This document shows, in pieces, positions 1-10,745 of a DNA stretch of 64,000 nucleotides. The translations under genes were made by a program, and so were the position numbers. Positions within the stretch are counted from its first letter, which is position 1. Each line of letters opens with the position of its first letter. The DNA is from Athripsodes cinereus. Its lineage: Eukaryota; Arthropoda; Insecta; Trichoptera; Leptoceridae. A model generated the notes under the pieces. It worked only from the letters and a program-made list of their open reading frames with translations. It did not search any database and was not told the DNA's origin. The stretch covers positions 27,985,313 to 28,049,312 of the forward strand of contig OX388312.1 of assembly GCA_947579605.1 (NCBI GenBank), in the 5' to 3' direction.

Positions 1-33
1 AAACTGCCGTAACAATAGAGAACGATGGGGCTT

Positions 34-3000
34 CAAATTCAAATTCAAATTCAAATATTTTTATTAATCAAAAAAAAATACATGCAATAAAACAAAACAA
101 TAACATAAGACAAAGTAATAAATTCAAGTACTCCCCAATTTGAGCATAGCTCGTGTTTTGGGGAGGAGTAAACTACATACATATAAACATATTCTGTTTT
201 ATCTCAACCCTATATCTTAGGGTAGAAACAATTCATATATACCCAATCAGTCACACCTATAAGATATGCGACAAGATAATAAAAGAAAAAAAAAAAAAAC
301 ACATAAATACACACAAAAAATAAAAATAAAATAATAATATGATCAATATTTAACCCGAACCAGCCCAATGATGGCCCTAAGAGGTATCAGGCAATCAAGA
401 TAAGGCGCTCACACACACAATGCAAACATACTACTCTCTATACACACCATTGCATTCACACACACATATACACCCTCACGCATACATCTTATATACATAG
501 TAAAAATAAAAAATACTCATATCTCTTTTAGGTATTTTTTAATAAGGTTTTTGACAGTTATTGGTTCAGCATGGATGTCATGTTTATACCTAGAGTATAG
601 AGAATTATACCACCCAACACCCAAGAATTCGTAGTGATGCTGACCGGTAGTCGTACCTTTTCTGGGGACCCTAATCAATGTTGTCTCTCTTCGTGATCTC
701 TCACTCGGAATCACGACATCTTCAGGGTTATATCCGTGGATAAAATAGTCCTTATGAATCTGATAAAGTGCTGCTCTCCTAAACAGTTTGTCAATCGTAT
801 GCACCGGGAAGTCGTTGAATACATCGATTGTGGGATAGTCAAAGGGCTTTTTCAGTATAATTTTAATTATCATGCGCTGTACTACGTTTACTGATTTGAG
901 TGTCGTTTTATAAGTACCTCCCCAGCCAACTATCCCATACTGCAGTATTGACTGAACGAGTGCAAAATAGGTCGATCTGAGTAATTTCATTTCAAGCACA
1001 TCCCTGATTCTATAGAAAATATAAAAGATTTTCCTCAATCTTTCTACTGTTGTAGTTATATGATTTTTCCATCTTACCCCAGAGTCAATCGTAATCCCCA
1101 AATATCTAACACTATCCACCCGAGAAATCAAAGGACAGGCACAAGCCACAATGTCACCCAAAGATCCCGAACAATTCTTATCGTGCACTGCTATATCATG
1201 CAACACTGGAAGTCCTCTATTATAAAGTGAGAAAACAATATAATTTGTCTTTTCAGCATTCAAAGACAGCAGGTTTTTATCAAACCAATCCTTAAGAATG
1301 GCTATTTCTATATTCGTCCTTTTAAACACCTCATCCCATGTTTCTCCCCTCACGATCATAGCCGTGTCGTCGGCAAAGGAGAGTATTGTAGACATAATCG
1401 GCAGGGAAAATATTTCGTTCACGTAAATAATGAACAAGATAGGTCCAAGTACCGTGCCCTGAGGTATTCCGAATTGTGTAACCCTTTTGGGACCAATTGT
1501 TGTATTTATCCGCACATGCTGTGTTCTATTCTGGACAAAACTTCGGAACCATCTCCTAACACTACCACATATGCCAATCCCATTCAATTTGTTCAAGAGG
1601 CCGACATGACTGACGCTGTCGAATGCCTTTCTTAGGTCTATAAAGACACCCAAACACTTCTCACCGGTATCCAGTGCTCTGTACACTACAGAAGTTAGCC
1701 TAGATATAGCATCATCCGTACCAACACCCTCCCTAAAGCCAAATTGATTTGAGGCTAACAATCCCTCCATTTTAATAAAATCTATGAGTTGTTTCTTCAC
1801 TATCTTTTCAAAAATTTTTGAGACATTTGATGTCAGGGTTATAGGCCTATAATTAGACATATTGGATGCATCTCCGGATTTATGTATTGGTGTTACCAAT
1901 CCTACTTTATATACCTCCGGAAAAACACCATTATTCAAGCTGACATTGACTATGTGCGCTATTGGCCCCGACAAAGACGAAGAATTATGCTTTAGTATAT
2001 TCACAGATATTCTATCATAGCCCGGAGTAGACCCACCCCTCATATTTTTAATGATTCCTGATACTATCTCGGAGTTTATCGGCTGAAACATACTAAACCC
2101 AGGCTCATTAAGAGAGTCAGGTTCCATCTCTTCACAAGTATAATTTGGATCTATCTGTAGAGCCAGATTTTTACCCACATCTGCAAAAAAATCATTAAAA
2201 CACTTGGCCATCTCAACTGGATTTTCTCTATATTCTATTGTCTTTCCATTCACATTAATCTTTTTGATCTCAGTTTTTTCCTTTTTTCCATTAATGATTT
2301 CATTTATAGATTTCCAAACCTGCTTGACGTTACCCTCAGCATGGGCCACCCTACCAGAATAATATTCAATCTTAGCCTTTCTTATTAACTGCGTTAGCAT
2401 ATTACGATATTTTCTGTACCTATCTCTAAGATTCACATCATAAGGATGTCTCCTTACAATTTTATGCAGTTTTTCTCTATATCTTATTGAAACCACCAGA
2501 CCATAAGTGATCCAAGGTTTCAGTCTATTATACTTTGACGGTCTGTCATTTTTTGTCCGTTCCACCCGCTCTACACTAAGCAAATGACCCTGTAAAATAT
2601 CATGGAAATTTTTCGCGCATACATTAGCATCAAACGAATCATATACACTCGTCCAACTCTCATTGTTCAATCTCACTTTCAACACCTCAAAGTCAATCCT
2701 TTGTTTCGATTCATAGAGACTTACTCTGTCGTTCTGCACAGCACTCATAGATTTCTGTAAGAATATAGATGTGTGATGGTCCGTGATACCGCTCTTCCAA
2801 ACTACAGTACATACATCATTCAGTCTATTTATCGGTACATTACACCAAAAATGATCCAAGCAAGATGGTGTCTGCCCCTCCACTTCCCTACTATATAAGT
2901 CTGTGCACAATTTAAAATTAAACTCGATTAGCGCATTCATATATTCATTCTTAATTGGACTAATGCATGCTTTTGCCACATTCACATTAAAATCACCGAC

Positions 3001-3050
3001 AATTATAACATTCATACTTCGACAGCTATTCAGTATTGTTCTAAATACAA
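34..3050 (-). mobile_element. LINE retrotransposon (CR1/Jockey-like), 5' truncated
   Basis: A non-LTR retrotransposon read on the minus strand. Its 3' end is the direct repeat of ATTTGAA near 34-57, followed inward by an A-rich 3' UTR (58-516) and a long ORF2. The 5' end is cut inside the endonuclease domain near 3050, where the sequence changes to a LINE fragment on the other strand. The 3' UTR holds a hairpin (131-165) that recurs in the related copy at 33886-35033. The uninterrupted ORF suggests fairly recent insertion. The clade is my inference from RT motifs; a CR1/Daphne-type element is the best guess. Confidence 0.85.
131..165 (-). promoter_or_regulatory. 3'-UTR hairpin of the LINE at 34-3050
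   Basis: On the minus strand an 8-bp stem CTCCCCAA/TTGGGGAG closes a loop containing CACGAGCTATGCTC. The related LINE copy has the same loop at 34887-34920 with stem CCCTCAAA/TTTGAGGG, so a C-G pair is replaced by T-A. This covariation supports a selected RNA structure, probably the signal bound by the reverse transcriptase. Confidence 0.6.
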
Positions 3051-3147
3051 GAAGAATCCTACAAGAAGAATCCGGAGCGTGTGACTGTGGTGCAGCACAG
3101 AACATGCCATACCTGTTGGAGTGTCCATTGTGCCCTGTCACATGCAC
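517..3147 (-). CDS. LINE ORF2: endonuclease (partial) and reverse transcriptase
   Basis: An 876-residue open frame. Residues from about 45 on are the C-terminal half of an APE-type endonuclease: GDFN at 51-54, LDHF at 97-100, and TDHH at 122-125 in place of the usual SDHH. The reverse transcriptase spans about 370-680, with the YRPI segment near 433, F/AFD at 508-510, the IPQG turn at 561-564, the catalytic FADD at 591-594 and a YLGI segment beyond 690. The first ~32 codons (3051-3147) lie beyond the element junction and read antisense to another LINE fragment, so the ATG at 3147 is not the native start. The protein would nick target DNA and copy the element RNA at the nick; without the N-terminal half of the endonuclease this copy is probably not autonomous. 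Confidence 0.85.
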   Translation of the reverse strand: MHVTGHNGHSNRYGMFCAAPQSHAPDSSCRILLVFRTILNSCRSMNVIIVGDFNVNVAKACISPIKNEYMNALIEFNFKLCTDLYSREVEGQTPSCLDHFWCNVPINRLNDVCTVVWKSGITDHHTSIFLQKSMSAVQNDRVSLYESKQRIDFEVLKVRLNNESWTSVYDSFDANVCAKNFHDILQGHLLSVERVERTKNDRPSKYNRLKPWITYGLVVSIRYREKLHKIVRRHPYDVNLRDRYRKYRNMLTQLIRKAKIEYYSGRVAHAEGNVKQVWKSINEIINGKKEKTEIKKINVNGKTIEYRENPVEMAKCFNDFFADVGKNLALQIDPNYTCEEMEPDSLNEPGFSMFQPINSEIVSGIIKNMRGGSTPGYDRISVNILKHNSSSLSGPIAHIVNVSLNNGVFPEVYKVGLVTPIHKSGDASNMSNYRPITLTSNVSKIFEKIVKKQLIDFIKMEGLLASNQFGFREGVGTDDAISRLTSVVYRALDTGEKCLGVFIDLRKAFDSVSHVGLLNKLNGIGICGSVRRWFRSFVQNRTQHVRINTTIGPKRVTQFGIPQGTVLGPILFIIYVNEIFSLPIMSTILSFADDTAMIVRGETWDEVFKRTNIEIAILKDWFDKNLLSLNAEKTNYIVFSLYNRGLPVLHDIAVHDKNCSGSLGDIVACACPLISRVDSVRYLGITIDSGVRWKNHITTTVERLRKIFYIFYRIRDVLEMKLLRSTYFALVQSILQYGIVGWGGTYKTTLKSVNVVQRMIIKIILKKPFDYPTIDVFNDFPVHTIDKLFRRAALYQIHKDYFIHGYNPEDVVIPSERSRRETTLIRVPRKGTTTGQHHYEFLGVGWYNSLYSRYKHDIHAEPITVKNLIKKYLKEI

Positions 3148-3241
3148 TATGGAGGATATTTTTGACGCATCTTCACCTGCTGTGCGTTTTGCACTGGAGA
3201 TCAGTTTGATTGTTTTTTCTAGATTTCGACACGATAAATAA
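3045..3241 (+). pseudogene. LINE C-terminal zinc-knuckle fragment
   Basis: The plus strand reads CDCG followed by CPLC, the cysteine pattern of the C-terminal knuckle of many insect LINEs, with the usual histidine apparently replaced by tyrosine (PYLLECPLC). It ends at a stop at 3239-3241. It abuts the minus-strand LINE at about 3050, where a 14-bp stretch is duplicated in tandem. Bases 1-33 can be read as a segment ending in R-W-G, which often precedes such a knuckle, so the LINE at 34-3050 may have inserted into this older element. Confidence 0.55.
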
Positions 3242-4020
3242 AAATAATTGGAGAATAAATTGAAATTTTAAAACAGAATATAGCTACGTAACATAGAATG
3301 AAAGAACTAGTAAGATTTGAAAGTCAAAGCTAAGTTTTGAATAGTATCATTGTCTTCAAGATGAGGCAAAGTCCATCAAAGCGATTGCTATAAAAATATA
3401 ATATGATATTTCACATGTATCTATTTAGTTCCTGAATAAATCGTAAAAAGGTTAATTTAAAAATCTGTCCTTTATACTTGTACTCGTATATGGGCCAGAT
3501 TCTTGTTAAAACTAAAAAAAATGTATACAATTTAATGCTTCAGAGAATCTTGAAACAGTTGAATTTCTTATTTTTACATGGTCAAAAAGAAGACACTGTG
3601 TTAAATCATTTTGGTCCAATCTTCTTCTTTCTGTGCCATGTCAGGTCCCCCCGACGTTGGCGATCACTCCGGCGAAAACCTCCCTGATTGGTCCAATGGA
3701 TCTCTCAAATCATTCCCTGGATTTCGGATGCTTTGCGTAGAAAGAAAGAAGTTCATTGGCTACAAGCACCACAACTAAGACACAATATGTCGTAATGGTT
3801 AGACGGTGCAATGAGATATGTGGTCTGAATATGATCAAATATCTTGCAAGACCACGAAATTAAATCGTTGTAACTACATATTGTAAAATAACACTTGATA
3901 TAGAATTAAATACAGTACCTACATACTATGACTTGTCGAGCCCATAAAACAAGAAAATTTAGGCATATTTATAAATGTTACAGGAAATGACATAAATCGA
4001 CATTTCATCAATTTTATCAA
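3242..4020. other. Intergenic, no gene seen
   Basis: AT-rich sequence with only short frames. Apart from the 35-bp word at 3639 and a possible decayed family A tail near 3780-3800, I see nothing supportable. Confidence 0.5.
3639..3673 (+). repeat. 35-bp GC-rich dispersed word, copy 1
   Basis: TGTCAGGTCCCCCCGACGT followed by a G/C-rich end. It matches 10711-10745 at 33 of 35 bases, far more conserved than its AT-rich surroundings. The source element is not recognised. Confidence 0.5.
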
Positions 4021-4029
4021 ATTCCTTAA

Positions 4030-4300
4030 CCAGGGTAGGCGAAAAAAGGCAACTCCTTGAAAGAATCAGCCAACAATGAACTAACTGGATTGGCCACAAC
4101 ATAAAGCACCCAGGACTGCTCATTGCCATCGCGGAGGGTAGGACCGAAGGCACAAATGGCAGAGGGCGACCAAGAGACGCTTATATGGACCAACTAAGAG
4201 GGACATGAACTGTGACTCATACGTAGAACTAAAGAGACTAGCTGAAAATAGTGAGGAATGGAGATGAAAATCCAAACTCGTCGCAGACCAATCCAATGGA
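4030..4300 (+). mobile_element. LINE C-terminal relic
   Basis: Decayed coding sequence with several stops. The plus strand reads a tryptophan-isoleucine-glycine-histidine (WIGH) segment, then a GRGRPR stretch and a DQL segment, the usual order in the C-terminal region of RTE-like and related insect LINEs. Confidence 0.6.
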
Positions 4301-5063
4301 TTGTAACCCATTATATATATACATAAATACGGCAATAGTCATAAATATATAAATTATTTACTCGAAGATATGTAAGTAACAAAAGAAATGGGTTTTTTAT
4401 CTGATATTTTTCTAAACAGATTGATTAGTAGAACAGTGAAATTAAAAACATTATAAACATTTTATTATTATTTAATTTGTATTAAAATGTGTTGTTGAAT
4501 GACCCCCACAGAGTTATTATTTTAACATCTTTCGTGATTTGATCATCTCCCTTAAAGATTTTATAAAATCACCATTTTCGTCATTTGACTGCGACATGTA
4601 GGTTCTTTGCATTTCTTACTTTCGGCATGCATCCGTAAGCTCATGCATATTATGTTTCATGTATGTATGAATTAACGAATATTGCTATCGAAACGAAACA
4701 TGTTTTAAACAGTGTCCTCAATATAAAGAAGAGATTTTTTTTCTTGAGGTGTAAACAATAATCATAACTTGTTGTAATATTATAGCAAAATGACTGGCGT
4801 AACAAAAACGAATAATTATTCAGATTATAATTAAATTCTTCAATCTCTTCTTTGCTTAGTTATGTTTTTCCGTGTAAGTTCAATCACGAATTCAAATTAC
4901 AAAAAGTCTTATAAATTTTTCTGATTTTTATTTTGCAAATCAATATGATGTATAAAATAACTTTAATAAATATTACCTATTGCTTTTAATTTAAAGAAAC
5001 ATAAGTACCAATCGAATAATTGCTAAAAGATGTCTAAAATAATTAATGTTATTCCATAAGTAA
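4301..5063. other. Intergenic, no gene seen
   Basis: AT-rich single-copy-looking sequence; no coding, RNA or repeat signal that I can support. Confidence 0.5.
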
Positions 5064-5220
5064 TTTTTAAAATGAAACACGGCATCTTGTTACTCCACTA
5101 TTAACTTACTTAAGTTTTCTTTACTTTTGCCTGACGATGAGCGGAAGTTCTTGAAAGCCGGCTCGCAAAATTAATAAAGTCAATAGTGGAATAACTAGAT
5201 ATCGTGTTTCATTTAAAAAA
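5064..5220. repeat. Fold-back element with CTGACGAT core
   Basis: Imperfect inverted repeat, arms about 5064-5113 and 5171-5220 (for example AATGAAACACGGCATCTTGT against its diverged complement). Next to the right arm lies CTGACGAT (5131-5138), a GAGC...GCTC stem, then GCAAAA. The same arrangement occurs in the fold-backs at 36908 and 38945. Confidence 0.55.
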
Positions 5221-5354
5221 AATATATACAATATGAACTTTCACCAAGAGCCGTTGGTCGGTAAATTAAACTTCATTTCATAAGTTCTTCGGAAAATAAT
5301 ATTATAAAATTGTATATATGGCGCTCGATCCTTTCAAATATTATTATAATATGT

Positions 5355-5610
5355 GAAACTGTCAGTAGTTTGTTGGTAGAGTTTTGGACTTTCAAGTAAG
5401 AGATCCCAGGTTTAATTCCTCTCGCTACCGACCTTTTCATAGGCATATTGCTTAGTGTCAAGATTCTCACTTATTGTAATGCCCGCTGATGCGGAATGTA
5501 ATGTGAGTGACCTGATGATGGCGAGTGACAAGGCGATATACGTCGCTGCATACTGGAGTGGCAAGGTCTTAAGTCCGGAACCGAAAAGTAAAGTAAGTAT
5601 TGCTTAGTGT
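5355..5610 (+). mobile_element. tRNA-derived SINE, diverged
   Basis: The head resembles a tRNA promoter: an A-box-like TTGGTAGAGTTTTGG near 5365 and a B-box-like GGTTTAATTCC near 5408, at usual tRNA spacing. A unique body follows to about 5610 and ends in a simple AAAGTAAAGTAAG run. The B box has lost the C-G of the consensus, so this copy is old. Confidence 0.5.
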
Positions 5611-5810
5611 AAAAAAAACGATATTTGGATTTATTCTATTAAAAAGTCAACATGTATGTGAGTCAGGGTCATGGTCATAAGACGTGATTGCGGACCACCA
5701 CTGTCTTGAGGTACAACAACCTCTGCGACGACTCTCACTAACCCAAATTTATCTCAAAGGCGGACATTAAACTTGGCAATCGATGGTGTAGCACTTCCGA
5801 TGCATATACC

Positions 5811-6421
5811 TAGTGATGTGAGAAGAGAAAATTCTCCAAAGAAATTTCTCGTTCTCGAGAAATTTCTCCTCTGATGGAAGAGAATTTTCTCTCTAAAATT
5901 TTTCTTAGTGGTATTATGACCTTTCGCCCAGTACACTTCGCAGCCAACCTGATTGATCCGAAAATTTGTGGGACTGATTAAGGCCCAAATCAGAGGTTGT
6001 ATTGATAATGTCTTGGTAAAAGACGAAACAATTGTCTACTCAGTTATAAAATATAGTGTGTATTTAAAAAAGTTAAGTGTTTACTTCATACCGGTTGTTA
6101 ACACTTTTTTCCATGCATGTACCTGCAATTTTTTTTAACCTAAATATGGGCATGTGGGGTGTCAAACATCAAGATTTTTCATCAGTTATTAGTACTTTTT
6201 TCTATGTAGGTACCTAATTTTTTTTTGTTTCCATAATTAATTGTAGCCATATTGGTGATAAATTGTCTCAACATTTGTACATTGTTATTGATTGATTCAA
6301 TAAAGTATTTATTATTATTATACTGTTAAATAATAAAAAAATAACTCCGTAAATTCCCTACTTCGAGAAATTTACCGAGTAATTTCTCGAAAAATTATTT
6401 TTTGAGAATTCCACAACACTA
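5811..6421. mobile_element. Non-autonomous hAT element
   Basis: The ends are inverted, TAGTGATGTG at the left and CACAACACTA at the right. They are flanked by an 8-bp target duplication, CATATACC (5803-5810) and CGTATACC (6422-6429), 7 of 8 identical. Both subterminal regions contain the palindromic word ATTTCTCGAGAAATT or variants. No transposase frame is present. Eight-bp duplications and this end type are typical of hAT elements. Confidence 0.7.
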
Positions 6422-6429
6422 CGTATACC

Positions 6430-6890
6430 AGACAGACCCACCTACCAGAAAGTGCCAAAACCTACATAACTGTGTTTACAAACTCACTTTTACACTCTTC
6501 TCTCAGAAGATACAAGGTGCATACTTACTTTCTCACAATCAGTATATTAAGTATCTTATACTCAATGTGACAGAGTACATTTATAATTATTATTTTCACT
6601 TTTTTTATACACTTGACCTCTGTAGTGTAATAGTCAATTTATTATAAAGATTCGATTAATAAATTATAAATTGTTTTGCTCAATTTGAAAAGTTATTAAT
6701 GAAACAAATATTTTATACCATTCTATTTCTTAATAATCTAATTAATATCTATTTGTTTTGTACTATATTTATTGACATTCTAATCATCCTTATCAACATA
6801 TTATCTTTGTTTTTCTGATCGGATTTGTTTTTTTTTATTTGACATATGTGCTTGTTTGTTTGTTTGAATTGACATAATTAATGTAATTTA
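6430..6890. other. Intergenic, no gene seen
   Basis: AT-rich sequence. The first 60 bases look like the continuation of the sequence split by the hAT insertion. Nothing else is supported. Confidence 0.45.
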
Positions 6891-6899
6891 TTTATCGTA

Positions 6900-7068
6900 G
6901 AACTTTTGTTTCCTATTGACTTCTTTTGTTTTGCTTTGTTTTTTTTTATTGAATTATTACTTCAAATTTATAAAAAAATATATTCTTGACTATTATGTCT
7001 GTTTGTGTTTGTTGTTTGGTATGCTGCTAGATTCACATGTATAAAGCTCACGCCGTAAATAAATAAAT
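6900..7068 (+). mobile_element. LINE 3' end with hairpin and AAATA tail
   Basis: T-rich 3' UTR ending in a short hairpin-like word (AAGCTCACGCCGT) directly followed by repeats of AAATA. The same layout recurs at 38524-38571, 48038-48082 and 49310-49353. Confidence 0.5.
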
Positions 7069-7510
7069 AAAACTAATATAAAAGATAAATAGGTAATAAG
7101 AATATCACTCAAAAGACTGTGAAACAGACTGTGAAAGGTGTTCCGATGCTTTAGAATTGGCTTAGGCTGGTTTAAGTGCACTTTATCGTATGCTCACCAA
7201 TCTTTAAAATTTCTGTTTCAAGTCACTATGTTCGACAACTGTTGAGCATACCATGTCAACTGAGTGCAACATTTTTTTATGATTGGGTTCGAGGCTTTTG
7301 AAAATCATTAATTTGTCAAACTGAAACACTAAATGGCACCAGAGAACAATACTATTCTCCTATTTACAGCATTGCTTTGACCAGTGGTTTCTATATTTGT
7401 TTTTATTTATTCAATAATATAATAAAAAAAGCAATAGCTATATATTATATTATTGTATATTGGACAATAATATTACAATATTATAGTGCAATGATATTTT
7501 TTTGCAATTT

Positions 7511-7546
7511 CCTCAATCAGTAGTTGAGCCACTGCGGTATGAGAGG
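7511..7546 (-). promoter_or_regulatory. LINE-type 3'-UTR hairpin
   Basis: Nested stems CCTC/GAGG and CAGT/ACTG, with the conserved word GGTATGAG. It aligns with 10194-10227 (stems CCCC/GGGG and CAGCA/TGCTG) and, in reverse, with 46550-46585. Stem bases change in pairs while the intervening words are kept. No coding part remains here. Confidence 0.45.
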
Positions 7547-7562
7547 AAACAGTTTTTAATTA

Positions 7563-7735
7563 TATATGCAAGCCGTCTTCTCTGTGCCAACAAAAAATAA
7601 GTCATTCAGGATGGGTGGCAAACCTAATCGCTGATTTTCAGATGTAGATTTTTTTTTCGAACACCTGGCTTTTACAGGACACTCGAAAAATTACTTGCAA
7701 GAGTGAGAGACCAATTATTAGCCGGGTGCTCCACG
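7563..7735 (-). mobile_element. Family A retroposon copy
   Basis: Reverse copy of a dispersed ~245-bp repeat. Recognisable blocks are GGATGGGTGGCAAAC, CGAACACCTGGCTTTTACAG and CCGGGTGCTCCACGG. The 3' terminal part is missing. Just beyond its 5' end lies a short palindrome (GGGCTATGC..GCATAGCCC, 7749-7775). Confidence 0.8.
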
Positions 7736-8385
7736 GCTAAGAGGCTTCGGGCTATGCTGAATTATGCATAGCCCAAATAACTTTCTATCATATATTAATA
7801 AATTAACAGAGAATGAACGAAATCATAATTTGCATATTTAGATTATTGTATTAGCTTGGAGTGTTACAAAACTATCGGAACAAAAGTATTACACAAAACT
7901 TATTGTAATAATAGTGTTATGAATCTAATGTAAGTAAATACTAAATAGTAATATTTCACCTATTACAAAACTTTGTAACACATTTCTAACGACAGTGATA
8001 TTGTGAGTGAGCCGATTTTGCAATGCATACATCGCTGTTTGACCCACAAGTGACAATATTATTCTCTTTGATTATATCGGTAATGTTCTTTGGTACATAG
8101 TATGTATAATTTATCGTAGGAAGAATGCTCAATACATAATTTATTTAGGAGAAGTGCGAAATGTGTACTTTGAATGTAACGATTTGCATTCAATGCGTTT
8201 AAATTTGGAACATAGCGCTCTTATAAATATTCTATTTAGAATGGGTGGGAGGATGTTAAATATTCTGGCTTAGAAATATGAGAGAATCGATCAGCAGCGT
8301 GTCTTCAAGCGAGCCGAATTAAAAATACTTTATGTTTAGCTCATAAAATAAACATCGCATTCTAGCGATAAACTCGCTCTTTGTA

Positions 8386-8644
8386 CACTGAGAAAAATAC
8401 TAACGAAATTTCACAACGAATCATTGGTACGTACTATCAGATTAGGACCAGAGATCGTACAAACGATTCATTAGTACGAATCTATAATATTAACTCTTCG
8501 CAAACAAGATGTTGGTAAATTTACCAATGATTTGTTTGCGAAGAGTTAATATTATAGATTTATACCAATGAATCGTTTGTACGATCTCTGGTCCTAATCT
8601 GATAGTACCGTACCAATGATTCGTTTTGAGTATTTTACTCAGTG
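8386..8644. mobile_element. 259-bp palindromic MITE, TA target (Tc1/mariner-like), copy 1
   Basis: Starts CACTGAGAAAAATAC and ends with CTCAGTG, flanked by TA on both sides. Nearly the whole element is one inverted repeat centred near 8515 on GGTAAATTTACC. A second copy of identical length lies in opposite orientation at 62501-62759 with only a handful of differences. It has no coding capacity. Its host sequence (8350-8385 joined to 8645-8710) matches 54276-54365, which lacks the insertion. Confidence 0.85.
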
Positions 8645-8749
8645 TACATTGAATTGTATATGACTGATATTTTTATGATGCTTTGTATTGATTTTAAATA
8701 TTGTAACCAATATACAGTAAAGAATAAAACAATAAATTTACAAATTACT

Positions 8750-8995
8750 CACCCGGCAAAAAATTGGCTCCCCACTCTTTTCCGCAAGTTTTCGAGTATC
8801 ATTCAAAAGGCAGATGTTCGAAAAATAAAGACATTACAGATTTTAAATTGATGCGGTCAAATTTGCCACCCATTCTGAATGCCTTCATTTTTGTTGTTGG
8901 AATGGAGATGACAGTTTGTTTTTTTACATGCACTTGGTCTGCTGGCTACCCTATATGTGGGATATTCCGTGATGTTATAGTAGCTATAGTAGCGT
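8750..8995 (+). mobile_element. Family A retroposon copy, near full length
   Basis: Contains all blocks in order: CACCCGGCAAAAAATTGGC, TTTTCCGCAAGTTTTCGAG, AAAGGCAGATGTTCG, a GCCACCCATTCTGAATG block, the CATGCA region and GGGATATTCCGTGATG, ending in a short TAGTAG tail. Confidence 0.85.
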
Positions 8996-9439
8996 AGTAG
9001 TTATAGTAGCTACAATATAAACTTTTGCGTCAATTTTATGCACGTAATAATAAAATTGTTTTGATAATATCTCTTAGGGTTTTACCGGGTTTTTTGTAAT
9101 ATTTGCAACTCGGTGTCAAAGTGTAACTACCATTGTACTATATTGTATACATTAATCATTCGAATAATATCTTTTATTCAACTTTTGAGGAAGGTAAATT
9201 TTTACCTTTAATGAATGTCACCTTACATTTACATTTGTTATTGTAGCAAACGTATGGAAAACTTGTTATTACAAGGTATCGTACAAAATTTAAAAAAAAA
9301 TATTGAAATATATAATATTTTTTTTGAAAATTATTCAGTAGAATCTCGTAATCGAGTCGCCCCAAGAACCATGAAGAAAGTTATCTTGGCCAACACCCTA
9401 GCACTGTGAAATGAAACAATAAGACGTAAAAAAAATTAC

Positions 9440-9690
9440 CTACTAATACTGTACAACGTTTCACATCTCTCAAATGGAGATGGACGTAACACAAAGCTAT
9501 GTAGAAGCCCAGATGACAAATGGCTAAAGTCTCTTTTACCTCTTGGAGACCACGAGCGGTAAACAGGACCATAGGAAGACCACCAATGCGGTAGAGCAAA
9601 CTGGATACAAACGGCACTGGATGAAATGGCATAGAATGGAATGAAGGACGCCTTCGTCCAAAAGAGAAGGGCGAAGAAGAAGATGAAAAT
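9440..9690 (+). mobile_element. LINE C-terminal relic
   Basis: Plus-strand reading gives a TIGRPPMR segment and then a lysine/glutamate-rich end with GAAGAAGAAGATGA, the pattern of a decayed insect LINE C-terminus. Stops interrupt it. The long frame on the opposite strand is a shadow. Confidence 0.5.
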
Positions 9691-10193
9691 CTACGTATAG
9701 AAACATGCAACGCAGAATGTTGAATATTATGCAAATGATATGTTTGTCGTGTCTCCATATTTAAATAGTAAATATTGGTTTTGTTTCAATACACGTTCTT
9801 TAAAGGTCAGTTTTGAAACGCAGGATTTAACCCAAACTTATGAATAGTGAAGTTTTTGCTTATAATAATAATTGTTGTACGTACATAAATACATTTCAAA
9901 ACTTCACGTGCAAGACAATCCGACTTTGAAGAATACCAAAATATACCACGTCAATATGATCATGGGCCATCTTGTTAAAAACTGATCTTTTTCAAAAAGA
10001 AATTGAGTTCAATTCAACTTATGAACCAACGGTGAAAATCATTTGAATGAAACGGTAGTATTTTATATGGTATATATTTTGTCAAACATCTAATAAAAAT
10101 TATTGAGTTTATTTATTTAATTTAATACACAACTTATATTTCGATACATTTATATTGATATTTTATTATAGTTAACAATAAACACTTCGTATT

Positions 10194-10227
10194 CCCCAAA
10201 CAGCAATGAAATGCTGGTATGAGGGGA
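10194..10227 (-). promoter_or_regulatory. LINE-type 3'-UTR hairpin
   Basis: Second member of the hairpin family described at 7511-7546: CCCC...GGGG outside, CAGCA...TGCTG inside. It lies ~90 bp from an antisense AATAAATAAA stretch near 10108-10120, consistent with a minus-strand LINE 3' end without coding sequence. Confidence 0.45.
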
Positions 10228-10545
10228 GGATGTTATTCTAAAACTCAAGCACAAAATGTCTTCTCACCAAAATTGCTTCTTACATAATTGTCTCTGTTCT
10301 AAAGTTAATTATACTAACCAAGATTTCGTCATGCGATTTTGTTTTTAAACTAAACCTATACCTTAGTAAAATGTTTAGTTTAAAAACGCCATCGCATATC
10401 GAAACCTAAGTCACTATAATAAAGTTACAATTAAAAATCTAAATGTCAGTTTTATTCGTCATTTATTTTACATAATTGCAAGTAACAAGCCAGCCGTTCC
10501 CTATATGTCTTATTTCCATAGTACGGAGGAGACAAAATGTAAAAG

Positions 10546-10706
10546 GCATTTTATTCAAATGTCAAATTATACATTTCCGATATTAAATTTAACATGTTTA
10601 GTTCAGCGATGAGATATGCTACTCATTCAGAATGTCTTGACTTGTGATGACACGGAAATGACAGTTTGCATATTTAATACGCGTAACTGCTCGCCTTGTG
10701 GGAAGT
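10546..10706 (+). mobile_element. Family A retroposon copy, diverged
   Basis: Recognisable by TTTAGTTCAGCGATGAGATA, the ATTCAGAATGTCTTG block and ACACGGAAATGACAGTTTGC; the 5' third is missing or too diverged. Confidence 0.65.
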
Positions 10707-10710
10707 GTCC

Positions 10711-10745
10711 TGTCAGGTCCCCCCGACGTCGGCGATCACTCTGGC
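10711..10745 (+). repeat. 35-bp GC-rich dispersed word, copy 2
   Basis: 33 of 35 bases match 3639-3673. Here it directly follows the decayed 3' end of a family A copy. Confidence 0.5.

Noticed and set aside
9381..9758. 125-codon minus-strand frame rich in serine
   Set aside because: Antisense to a LINE relic ending in GAAGAAGAAGATGA; the serine-rich run is the complement of that tail.
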